Part shown: positions 53,210-64,000 of the stretch, piece by piece
Layout of the letters: each line of letters opens with the position of its first letter
How positions within the stretch are numbered: position 1 is the first letter of the stretch
Assembly (NCBI GenBank): GCA_949825025.1
Contig: OX463780.1
Span: 32,096,979-32,160,978, forward strand
DNA from: Siphlonurus alternatus
Taxonomy: Eukaryota > Arthropoda > Insecta > Ephemeroptera > Siphlonuridae
Direction of reading: 5' to 3'
Length of the DNA: 64,000 bases
Position numbers and translations under genes: made by a program
The notes under the pieces: model-generated
The model's input: only the letters and a program-made list of their open reading frames with translations
Databases searched by the model: none
What the model was told of the DNA's origin: nothing

Positions 53210-55724
53210 TTATTTAAATTGCAGCAACACAATAAAGTAAGTGAAGACAGCTCCGACGACGGACGCGAAGAACTCGAGCGAGAGGGTGAAGAAAGGACCT
53301 CCACGCGCCACGAAGGAGCGGCGACAGTCGAGGGCCACCAGATGTAATGCCGGCACGAGGGTTGGATGTGCTCGTAGCCAGGGTCCACGGTACGCAGCCT
53401 CGCTCACGGCTTGACCCTGTACAAAGGAAGTAAATGGCCAAGTTTGCTGGTACTCGTGCGAGGTGACAATCCTCTCTCCCGGAGCTCTTGCTCAATGCAC
53501 TCACCTCTCTCCTCAGTCGGTGTCCTGCCTCGCAGTAGAGGAAACTTTGCAGCTGAACGCATATGCACACACTGATGAGGAACATGGAGAACAGTGTGCT
53601 GGTGATCACCTGTTTATCATTCAGCAGTGGTTATAGTACTCAATTGTTATATTTAGTCCGTATGTAATTTCATTCTCATATCAATTAAGAAGTGCTGTGT
53701 AATTGTTTTGCTATAATGATTACAAGTACAAATAAATTATAACATGTACGTGAATTAAAAAAAAAATCCTTCCTTTCATTTATGCATTTTATTTGTCATA
53801 TCAATAAGCAAGTTAGGGATTTTTAAAACTATAATTATAAAGTTATATAAAAATAAACAATAAACTACAAGTAAGTTTTAAACTATAAGTAAGTACTTTT
53901 ACAGACACTGCCACAATTAATTACGTCATTAAAATTAATCAAGTTTTATCGTGTATTTTAACTGATGTACGTTGCTCTATCTATTATGTAAATAAATCTA
54001 TGCAATTTAAACAGTTTATATTACTGAAGTCTTCTTAATTTATCTCAAAAAGGATTCAATATTATACTCGAAGATTAAATTATTACACATTTCGTGAATA
54101 AATATAATTTAATTTAGTTTTTAATATTTTAAGCACTATTTGAATAGGGTTCAAAGTATGCTCCATCTCACTGGTAATTGTTAGGTTGTAGCAGCTAGCC
54201 AATCAAATATGCTTCTAAAATAAAACGTGTTAATTGGAGTCACCTGAGACGATCAAGTGATAACGGTAGCAATTCTACAGTCTATAAAACGTACGTACAA
54301 TATTCTTTGTACCTAGCTCTATTATTAAAGTCATGGTCAATGAGACGGAACCAACGACATGGGGTAGCATATTACACTGTGTTCAAGACTTGTGTCCGTA
54401 CCTTGGTGGCTGCGTAGGCCCCGAGACACACGGTGCAGGCGTTGAACATGATCATCACCACAATGTAGGGTGACGTCAGGGCGTTCACCTTCGACAGAAG
54501 CCTGGAAAATATTTTAAGACTCTGATCAGTTCAAAATATGTAGGGACGATTTACGTTGATGATTTCCAAAATTTAATATTTTTCAATTCTGTGAAACACT
54601 TGTAGTGGTGAAGGTATACTGCATACTATATGGATAACAAATTTGCATAATATTGACCGATAAAAATATTTATTATTTTCCATTACTTATAATATAAATC
54701 AATAAATAATGGTGTTATAACTTTCATTTTTGTATAGATTCTTTATAAATTTAGAACTTTTTAAAAAATAATTATCTAATAAATAATTTTTATACAAAAA
54801 TGACAGAATTCATAAATAAAATGTGCAGAATAACACAGTCAAAATTGTGTTTCATAAATCTTCTCCTCAGAAAATAAGTATAGTCTTTTCATGCATAAAA
54901 CCAACATATATTACATGTTGTGGAAATTTTCTGCGAATGCAACTGTACCTGGCAAGCGCGTGCTGTTGCTGCAGCCACGATTTGAGGTCCAAACCAGAGC
55001 TGGACTTAGAACCTTTGTGTACCGCCTGTCTCAGACATCCCCCCAGAACTCGTAGCTGATCAGCTATGATAAAATACACTCCCAAAACCATTGCATCAAT
55101 AGCTATAGTCTTGAAATAAAACAAAGTAGTAGTGATCAGACTAACTATGTAATAAACTATTACTGTATCATTGTTATTATTAAATGATTTTAGATAATTT
55201 ACTAACAATTTATGTTCCAGGGTAATATTTCCAGTGATATTTTCATTGATTGCCATAAAATCACGAACTCCACATATTTGCGTAACTAGGAAAACTATAG
55301 TTGGACAAACCAAATAAAATATACATCGTCTTGAAATTCGATTAATTAATGTAGTTTGATAAATTTTAAATTGGGGCTTATTTATCAATATATGTAACTC
55401 ATGTAATATTGATACTATATAATTTCTATGCCATTGTATATAAATTACAATAAATAAAATATTAGAATAACAACTAGTATTTACCAGAACATGAATTACT
55501 ATACTTAAATTCTTATTTTCTAAATTATAAAAAACATACATAATTGACAAAAAAGTTAAAATGAAAATAAAATTTATAAAGTGATTAAACACGATGACGG
55601 AGACAGCAAAGAGGTCGCGTTTTGAGAAGTTGAGGGGTGCGATTGGTACCCAAAAACCTGACAGAAAGTTGCAGATTTGAACTGCGAGCAGCCCGACCGG
55701 CCGTCGCTCACCGAACACAAGCAT
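53210..55724 (-). CDS. Odorant receptor (7-transmembrane, 7tm_6-like), array member 4
   Basis: Exons: 54949-55724, 54402-54501, 53505-53609, 53210-53416; phases 2, 0, 0; 395 residues. It is the most diverged member: exon 1 starts MLVFGERRPVGLLAVQICNF, keeps a GFWVPIAPLNF segment at about residue 23, and ends WLQQQHALAR. Exon 2 reads LLSKVNALTSPYIVVM. Exon 3 reads VITSTLFSMFLISVC to YCEAGHRLRRE. Exons 2 and 3 are GC-richer than those of the other genes. Exon 4 is nevertheless almost identical to the other genes at DNA level (one replacement, Thr for Ala, against member 2) and ends TYFIVLLQFK. The start is at the ATG after CAG-TTCACG. It lies at the outer end of the array, head to head with the mannosidase gene. 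Confidence 0.87.
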
Positions 55725-57106
55725 CGTGAACTGACTCCGACTGTCACTGACTGTTGACACTAAGCGTGGTAGTTACTGATGACTGACAAGTTATAGAGCA
55801 TTTACTGTAATTCCAGAATTTTATACACAATATAGCTGAAAATTGCCTTCCTATTTTATGATTGTACACAAGTTTATTTGAATTAAGTGAAATATTTTTA
55901 TGATTGTATGTAATTGTGAGGAGAAGAAAATTTGCTCAAATTCCTTTTTTTTTTTTTTATTGTGAGGGTCATGTGACACAAAAGCATTTTTCTTGAAGAA
56001 TTGACAGTCTGTTATATTTTTTTCTAATAATATGCAATGTTAATAAATCTTTCTGTAATAATTCATTTATTTACACTTTATAGTACTGGGTGAAGTTGCT
56101 TATTGCCTGTTATAAGCTATAAATATAATTTTGTATATATAAATAAATGTAAGTCAATAAAATTATTATTATATCATATACTTAATACTTAAATTTCCAA
56201 CAGCCAACAAAAATTATGTACTTATTTGTGAAAGCAAGATTATTTGTTTATTTAATATATTTAGTCAAAAAACAGACTACAGGTTAGGTAATCCGATTAT
56301 AAAGAATACGTTCATACAAATTCTTAGTTGAAATACACGCGTACAAAAAAATTTATATAACTAAAATCTTGGTAACATGTAATACATTATATTTATATTA
56401 TTACATAATTAAACATGCATTTGAGTTATTTACATATCCTTGCAATTATATTAATATTATTACTTAGTATGTATTTGATTTCATGATACTTTATGAATTC
56501 GGATCCATCTCAAATAGACAACAAATTGCATTTTTTTTTATATAATAAATTAACAATGCTTAAATATTAATGTTATGTTACATAACCCAATGTCACGTAT
56601 AAACAATGTAAACAAATACACAATGCTTGAATTTTACACCAATTGGTCGTTTTTAATTTCCAATGTCAGTTACTTTGCATGGTCATTAAAAAACTTAATT
56701 ATAACATGACGTCAGAGAGTTGTATTTCTTCAAAATTTTAAAAGAAACTTGTTAAAAAGTATAAACAACTTATTTATAAAAACCAAGTATCCTTATAAAA
56801 CAATGTTTTTTTTAAATAAACATTAAAAATACATCCAATATTGTTATCTTACGATTTTACTGTCAAAATTGTTCGAAAGTTGAAATTTTGTTATTCAATG
56901 TTGTATCGCCAATAGCATGCATGCATGTGTCTCTTTTTTCGAATTTTAATTAAACGATTATACAGAAACGTTGATAAGAGAAAGGAACTTCCTTTACGTA
57001 TACGTAAACAAAAACACGTATACAAAAACTTTCATCAATCGAAAGTATAGTAAGTCGTCTTGTTTCCTACTTCTACCTAACAGTTCTCAGCTATTTCTGT
57101 TTACAG
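55725..57106. other. Intergenic region between divergent genes
   Basis: About 1.4 kb of AT-rich DNA between the start of receptor 4 (minus) and the first coding exon of the mannosidase (plus). It must hold the receptor promoter and, because an acceptor-like TTTACAG precedes the mannosidase ATG, probably an unseen untranslated first exon of that gene. No element or other gene is recognised. Confidence 0.5.
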
Positions 57107-57113
57107 ACGTACC

Positions 57114-60100
57114 ATGCTGCTACCGACCCTCCTTCTTCTGATTCTGCTGCAACTATCTGCAGCCCAGCAACCCACCTGTGGATACCAGGTAATTAATCAT
57201 GACGTAATACTTTGTCATTAATATTGTAAATCTTATAAAGCAAATAAAGAATTTAGCTGTTAAAGATCGAATAGAAAAAAAATTACACAATTATGTAAAT
57301 ACTGAATATAAAATGGATATTGCATATTAATTTCCTTCCTGTTTTTTTATGACCGTATTCTGTGTATTATTATTATTTATTACATATAGTTTATCATTTA
57401 CCAAAATATGCAGCGATGATTATTTATTTTAATTACTCTACTTAGCAAATGATCATTTTAATATTTGTTCATAGTTACTAATCTTAAAATACCGCTGACT
57501 ATAATTTAAATGGCTATATAAACTTGCAGCAAAATTTTCATATAATTAATACGAGTGTTGTATATAAGCTTCAAACTATAATAATAAACAATATATGTTT
57601 TCAATAATTTGATTCGTTGTTTTCGATCAATCATAATTTACAAAAACGCATACCATTTTACGTGATATATAATAATTTGTTGTTCTTATCTTAATATATA
57701 TTCTAATTCTGAGCTTTAAATTTCATATTCATATCATGGATCTTTTGCACCAGCCGGCAAGCTTTGGCTGTACAATAACTTGTATGATTGAATAAAAAAA
57801 TCTAAGTTAACAAAATGAGCCTGAATTTTCTCCCGATTGTCAGACGTGTCCCGTGACCAAGCTGGGCGTGCTGAACATACACCTGGTACCACATTCTCAC
57901 GATGACGTCGGCTGGGTCAACACAGTGGACGAATATTTCTACGGAAACGGAAGTGAGTGTTCATTTCATTGCTATACACTTGTCATGCAATTTTAATATT
58001 TTATGCATGTTTGGCCAACAAAAGATATAAAAAAAAATGCGCTTCTTACTGACTCGTGTCTATTGAAGAAGAGTTTGCTTGTAATTGTATTTTGAAGTTA
58101 CTAATTCATAATTATCTTCCTAATTAAATATATCAACCATGCATACTCTCATGACGCATGTATTTTAATTACTCCTGAAGTTCAAAAATAATGAAATATT
58201 ACTTTTTAAGTTGTCATACTTACTATACCAGCTAGAAAAAATGTCTTTTTTTGTTTGTTAGTTTGTTTTTAGTTAATGGTTACAAAATCTATGATATACT
58301 TATCAGTTTTATCACTGTAAATTCATCTGCATGATATCATGTAAAAATTTAGGAAATTCAAAATTTCATGATCAAGAATGTATATTCCATGTTACAGCAA
58401 ATAATGCTGCTGTAAAAGACATCATTAACTCGGTGATCGAACAACTGCTGCAAGACTCCAGTAGAAGGTCAGTAACCTCTCCCATGGTCTGACCAACTAC
58501 GTTCATATAGAGTAAATTCTTGTAGATTTTGCAATTAGCGTAACAATTTCCTTGTTACTTATTATTGTAATTTCATTTTTGCCATCATGTCAGAAAAAAT
58601 AGAAGACCACCTTGATCGGAATGCAAACATATTAAAAGCATAAAAAATTAAACAGATTAATTTAAAAATATCCTTTTATCTTATACATAATGCATTATAC
58701 GCGTATTATATTTTTATCAGTAAAAGTTGTATGGCAATTGATTTTCTTTTCAAGTATAACATAGTTAAGGAAAATAATTTATTTTAAGAGTCTTATTCTG
58801 CTGTAAATAAAATAACATAGTACACTTTAACATTACATAAATATTGAAGAGTTTTTTATATCCGGAACATCTTTCATCTGGTTTATTGTGTCATTAACTT
58901 TATCATTTAAATTTTACTATTAAAATTAGAATGTGAATGTAATCAATAATAATAAGTAATATTAGGTTCACGCTCTCCATCCATCAGGTTCATCTATGTC
59001 GAGATGGCGTACTTGTGGCAGTGGTGGTCCCAATCCAACGAAGAGATGCGCGCACAGCTGCGAGGCCTGGTGCTCAGCGGCCAGCTGGAGATCATCGGGG
59101 GCGGCTGGAGCATGAACGACGAGGCCGTGACCCACTACCAGTCCACCATCGACCAGTTCACCTGGGGGTTCAGGTACCACCCTGGCAGGTCGGATCTCGC
59201 CTGGACACGCCCCTGACTGACGTGGTGCTTGCAGGAAGCTCAACGACACGTTCGGAGCGTGCGGCCGTCCGCACATCGGCTGGCAGATCGACCCATTCGG
59301 ACACTCGCGAGAGACCGCGTCGCTGATGGCGCACATGGGCTTCGACGGACTGTTCCTTGGCAGGATTGACTACCAGGACAAGGAGAAACGTTTCAGGGAA
59401 AAGACGACTGAGTTTGTGTGGCAGGCGAGCCAAAACCTCGGTGAGACCATAAATCAGAATTGTTCGTACTTTTAATGCTTCCTAGTTTATGCAATAGTTG
59501 GTTGCATGATTGGTTGTATTTTGGGGCAATCGAGATACTATTCGGTCATGTTTGCCCCCTTGAGATTACAATAGACATGGATATGAATGCTACATAAAAA
59601 TGTGTTATTTGAAATAATATTAAAAAATTGGTATTAATTTTAGGATTTGCATGAATTAAAAGTTGATTTTATGTAAGGGATTGTGATTGGAAATCATCCA
59701 ATGATACGGTGAGATACTTTTCTGCAAGCATTATTATAGTGATGCGGGAGCTTCATTTAGTCTGTAAAGGCAAATCCTAGTCCACATGATCTTTATTGCA
59801 TGGGTACGGAGGGAGGAAGGGGAGACCGTTTTGTGGTCTTAGTTAACCGCGTTTTTCATGTCTAGGAAATTTATTCAATTTTTACCAAATTAATTTTAAG
59901 TTTGGTGGTTACATAAATTCTGTTTTCCTACATTAACCATAATATATAACATATTGGGGGGCATTCACAAAGCATGACTTTAACCCCAACTTTAGCCCCA
60001 AGTTTTATCCCTGGTACTAAACATGATGCTAAACTAGGAGCTAAACATGGTTAGCCCCTGGTTTGGCACCATGTTTAGTACCAGGGATAAAACTTGGGGC

Positions 60101-62273
60101 TAAAGTTGGGGTTAAAGTGCATTGTGAATGCCCCCCATTGTATATTACATTAATTCATATTCACAGTTTACGACCTACGTTAATATAAACATTCACCAAC
60201 TTGATATTATTTAAGGTATAACCTGAGAATATTTGTCAAGGTCAAGAGGCGTGGCTATAGTGGCAACACTGTTTGCATTGGAATGTGAATAAATTTTTAG
60301 GAGGGGGTGGTGACATCAGTCCTTGAGAACGTTGCCACATTTCTCATCACATATAGGAAACGATCATCGCCACGGTTCAAAATATATGAAAACAATTCAG
60401 AAAAATAGTCTAAAAAATTAGGTTTTAGTAAAAAAAAAAAGTAAAAGAATCTGTTGTATAGTTTTTTTGCAATGCTAATTAACAAATTTAACATTGGAAG
60501 GATACAAAATTCTCATTTAAATAAATCAATTATAATTAAACCAACGGTTAAAAAATTCCGAAAAAATTCAGAGCTAATTTGACGATTGTTGTAAGTCCAC
60601 CAAATTAATTTGAAGAAAATCTGTTGTAGCAAATTTTTCGTCTAAATTTCTCAGGTTAAGCCTTAACTCTAACGTTTGCTACATTTGTAAACATTTCATA
60701 CAGGAGAGTCCTCCGATCTATTCACGAATGTGATGTACAAACTGTACTCACAGCCTGAGGGATTTTGCTTCGACGTCCACTGTAGAGATGAAGAAATTGT
60801 GGATGATGAGTCGGATATATTGTACAATGCCGATATAAGGGTGAGATTTTTCAAACATTGCTCGCATGCGGGATGTTATTTTCAATGCAGCCTTAATGAC
60901 CTTAATGTTAAGTATACCTGTTTACAGACTACTCCTTTATTAATCATTAAATAAAGTATTGAAATGCTGTGGACGGAATTAAATATATAATATAGTACAT
61001 TACTAATTCTTAAATTTAATTGTAATATAAAAGACAAAAATCTATGTATATCATTGTACACGCAAAATGTGTTTTTAGAAATATTAACATTTTAACAGCA
61101 CAACATAACTATCAACATCATCATGTTTTGTCATAATTTAAAAAAAAGTCACACAACGGGTAAAATAAATTTGGTGACGTACTGTACACTTTGCTTGATA
61201 AAAAGGTGCATGGACAGTCCCTTTAAAATTGACCACCTTTACAACAAAGGGTTCTTTCTTGTTCTCCTCGTCTAGCTCCGGTCCACGTCACTGCATTGGT
61301 CACCTTCTCGACTTCCGATCTCGCCCTCTCTCTCTCTGCCAATATAATAATCTGCCCCACGTACCTGCTTGCTGGCACAAACGAATCAACAGGTAGATGG
61401 GTACTGGAAGTTGAGAAGGACCAATGCGGTGATATAGACCAAAGCTAGATGAAGAGAGAGTAAGTTCAAATTCAAATTTTAATTTCATCATAGGCTGTGC
61501 AGCATGGATCACGTCAATTATTACATAAAATATGTAACATACTCAATTCTAATTAAAATTAGCCTAAATTTAATTAATTTAAACACATATATAATACCCA
61601 AACAAAATTTAAAAATATGATCTATAAAAATTATATAATAATTAAAATTGTGTCCTTTTAAACATCACATTAGCACCATAATATATTTAACACACAACTT
61701 TTAAATTCAATTAAAAGTCTATACATTATGACAAGTTAATTGGTTATTTTAACACTTAACTAGTAGTAAATATTGTAAATTAGTTATTTAAAAAAGCACT
61801 TTTGCATAAATTGTCATATATCCACATATAATAAAATTTATTTCTTCTTTTCACAGTATAATAAGTTTTAATAAGTGAAATTGAACTTTGAGCTGTTGAC
61901 CTTTTTTTTTGTAACGGTCTATTTGACTGAATTTTACACAACACACGTATGTGTATAATGTAAAAATACTGTGTAGTCAGCTAGTCACGCAACCAGATAA
62001 GAGTAATTGGACGGTCATGTTTTCAAAATAATTTTCTTCATCAGTGTCATTTAGAAAAGCACATTTATTTTATCAACTCACGCAAGACTATTACAATGGG
62101 GCTACAAAATTACGAATGTTGTTAAATAATGTAATGTAACAAGTACAAAAATGACGTCATAACGTCTTAATTATAAATACATAAATATATGACATTTTTA
62201 TAAGACATAAGCACCCTAATCCCCCCGCCCCCTCCCCCTACAATTTTTTATTTAAAATTAGAGCATGTTATAG

Positions 62274-62366
<93 letters not shown>

Positions 62367-62946
62367 CCTTTCTACATCACTTTCTTAAAGCATATTATTA
62401 AAGCATTTATTGTTACTGTATATACCGCCAGTGGTTGAACAAATATATTCAATTCTATTCTATTCTATATTGATTTTATGAGACCAGCTCCAATTTCGAA
62501 TTTTTATTTCTGAATTCACAACAGCTTGGTATTATATTTATTTTTGTATATTTAATAGATTTGTTAAAAAAAAGTGGAATAGAGCAATTGATGCAGCATC
62601 CTTTCTGATATGCATCGACGCCCGAATTCGGGCAAAGCCTGAAAAAAAAAATGCGTCCTCTTATAGATGTGCCCCTAGTGATTTGAGCAAAGCCCAAAAT
62701 TAAAAAATATTTTGAATTTTGCTCATTTAAATTTTCTCATTTCTAGAAGTATATAATATGTGTAAATATATACCCTTGTGACTCCAAATTGAGGTTTTTG
62801 CACCCTCCGCAGGTGCCGGCATTCTTGGAAGCGGCACGTCTTCAGGCAGAGTCTTACCCATCGGCCAACCTTCTCATCCCTATGGGTGGTGACTTTAACT
62901 ACAAGTATGCCAATAAATGGTTCACCAACATGGATAAGATCATCAA
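57114..62946 (+). CDS. MAN2B1: Lysosomal alpha-mannosidase (GH38), 5' part
   Basis: This enzyme removes terminal alpha-linked mannose from glycoprotein glycans in the lysosome. Seven coding exons: 57114-57188, 57844-57952, 58398-58467, 58988-59173, 59235-59440, 60704-60840, 62813-62946 (phases 0, 1, 2, 2, 1, 0, 2), giving 305 residues before the gene leaves the window. Residues 1-18 ([18 protein letters not shown]) form a signal peptide. HSHDDVGW (42-49) carries zinc ligands. Asp166 in IDPFGHS is the expected nucleophile and zinc ligand. NDT at 150-152 is a possible N-glycosylation site. [15 protein letters not shown] and [13 protein letters not shown] follow as in animal homologues, with no exon missing. 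The later exons, including the remaining zinc-binding His, are beyond the right edge. Exons 4-5 form a GC-rich island around a 61-bp intron. The introns carry MITEs and an AT tract. Confidence 0.93.
59956..60136. mobile_element. MITE family B, copy 2
   Basis: Palindrome with termini GGGGGGCATTCACAAAGCA and its inverse, ending GTGAATGCCCCCC. It is longer than the copy at 7406-7505, with extra arm sequence (CTGGTACTAAACATG and inverse). It lies in intron 5 of the mannosidase gene. Confidence 0.9.
60211..60666. mobile_element. MITE family G, copy 2 (TTAA-flanked)
   Basis: TTAA at 60211-60214 and 60663-60666. Nearly identical to 15791-16255, with a shorter poly-A run and a few changes. It is inserted about 40 bp upstream of mannosidase exon 6, so its right end lies close to that exon's branch-point region. 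Confidence 0.88.
61271..61449. mobile_element. Imperfect inverted-repeat element in mannosidase intron 6
   Basis: The left arm TCTAGCTCCGGTCCACGTCA and following ~25 bases pair with the right arm ending ATAGACCAAAGCTAGA. The arms are about 45 bp with mismatches, around a centre of about 90 bp. It is probably an old MITE; no other copy is seen. Confidence 0.6.
62278..62365. repeat. (AT)n microsatellite in mannosidase intron 6
   Basis: An uninterrupted run of alternating AT of about 88 bases, the longest in the window. Confidence 0.97.
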
Positions 62947-64000
62947 GTATGTATAAACATTCTTGAAAATAATAAATAAATTAATCATACACGTAATTAA
63001 CCTTTGGTGTAATTGTTGTTAAATATGTACTGATTCAATTCAAAAAATGTTTTAGATCCCTTACAGATTCTCCAAAGTAGAGAAGTTAAATTTATTTTTA
63101 ACTAGCCAAGACTAACTAGAACTGAGGATGTATATAATACCACTAAGATTCTGAACATAAATTATCAATTTCAAAGAGGTTGTAATCTCGTATTATAAAA
63201 TTGAACACATCAAATTAATAAAAACTAGTATTATTTTTAATGATCAAGTACAACAATATTAATTTACAAGGAATCATGCAAGAAATGTTCATTTAGAGCA
63301 AACTACTTAAGTAGAACTGGTCAAGAGGCCAGATATAGAAGTGCTAAATTTTGTAATTCTATTCGGTCTATTAAAACTAGACAAGCTAGTGAGAAGAAAT
63401 TTAAATTATATGTAATGAATTTATCGTATTCCTATTCTGATTTAAATTATATAGCTAAATTTAAAATATAATGGGCGCTATTCACGAAGCAGTTAACCAG
63501 GTTTCTAACCATGTTTAGCTTTAACACGTTTAACTATACCTATTTTACGTGTTAAACCACCTAGTTAAACGTGGTTAAGCTAAACGTGGTTAGAATCATG
63601 GCTAACTGCTTCGTGAATCGCGGCCAATAGCATCAATTGATTCCTTATTGATAAAGTATATGAGCGACTCCATATATATGTAATATGTTAAATGTGTTCT
63701 ATTGTCGTGTTATAACGATCTATAATTAAAGTGTATATATATTATTTAATACTAGTAAACTAATTGTTCATTTCATTTTTTTGTTTCAATATGTGAAAAT
63801 CTGATGTCTGTGTCCATAGTCACAATTTCCTAACATTCTAATGACTAATCTTGTAAAAACATTTTTTTTTTCCATCTTGTCCAAAATTTGTTTACATGAA
63901 ACTAACGTTCCCCGTTTACAAGTTTTCCAAACTCTTGGGGAAACAATATTCTTGGATATTCCAGCATGCTGATGAGTGATGAACATATAACGGCTCTCCA
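62947..64000 (+). other. Mannosidase intron 7, running off the window
   Basis: After the donor AA/GTATGT at 62947 no further mannosidase exon is recognisable up to the right edge. Apart from the family C MITE at 63473-63625 it is AT-rich. Confidence 0.6.
63473..63625. mobile_element. MITE family C, copy 3
   Basis: Palindrome with left tip GGGCGCTATTCACGAAGCAG and right end CTGCTTCGTGAATCGCGGCC. AAT on each side may be a 3-bp target duplication. It lies in the mannosidase intron after exon 7. Confidence 0.88.

Noticed and set aside
42938..55724. Gustatory receptor family for the array
   Set aside because: The TY-hydrophobic-QF ending fits gustatory receptors, but the C-x-x-G spacing, AY..PW segment and LSLE-F motif before TM7 fit odorant receptors better. 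Kept as an alternative to test.
59015..59433. Long overlapping frames on both strands over the mannosidase exons
   Set aside because: They are shadow frames of GC-rich coding exons 4 and 5; the spliced plus-strand frame carries the GH38 motifs.
1..64000. CRISPR arrays, bacterial operons, riboswitches
   Set aside because: The sequence is an intron-containing animal genome; the repeats are microsatellites and transposons, with no regularly spaced direct repeats.

Overview
The window is a strongly AT-rich, gene-poor stretch of an animal nuclear genome, almost certainly an insect. The evidence is a tandem array of four seven-transmembrane chemoreceptor genes of the insect odorant-receptor type (7tm_6-like C-terminus), canonical GT-AG introns, many short palindromic DNA transposons, a 5S-rRNA-derived SINE and long (AT)n tracts. 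The order cannot be fixed from the sequence. The very conservative C-terminal end, ending in a TY-five-hydrophobic-QF motif, is compatible with an early-branching winged insect, but that is only an inference.

Layout. Bases 1 to about 30,000 hold no gene I can support: AT-rich DNA with scattered inverted-repeat elements, a CT microsatellite and a few small GC-richer islands. From 30.9 to 34.7 kb on the minus strand lies a four-exon gene for an unrecognised 271-residue, probably nuclear protein; a 1.45 kb hAT-type element with a perfect 8-bp target duplication sits in one of its introns. From 34.9 to 39.9 kb is a cluster of mobile elements: two long palindromes flanked by TTAA, a terminal-inverted-repeat element enclosing a small spliced-looking ORF, a 5S-derived SINE, and others. 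From 40.3 to 55.7 kb on the minus strand is the odorant-receptor array: four apparently intact genes (402, 400, 396 and 395 residues), each with four exons and intron phases 2, 0, 0, plus four receptor pseudogene fragments. From 57.1 kb to the right edge on the plus strand is the 5' part (seven coding exons) of a lysosomal alpha-mannosidase (GH38) gene that runs out of the window.

The receptors would act at the dendritic membrane of olfactory neurons together with the co-receptor Orco, which is not in this window. The mannosidase is a housekeeping lysosomal glycosidase with no evident functional link to the array.

The most striking observation is that the last exon of the four receptor genes (and of a pseudogene) is nearly identical at the DNA level and GC-rich. 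The first exons, by contrast, are AT-rich and, between the gene at 53.2-55.7 kb and the others, highly diverged. This pattern points to exon-restricted gene conversion. At least six further families of palindromic elements recur in the window, one with four copies each carrying two TGACGTCA palindromes.
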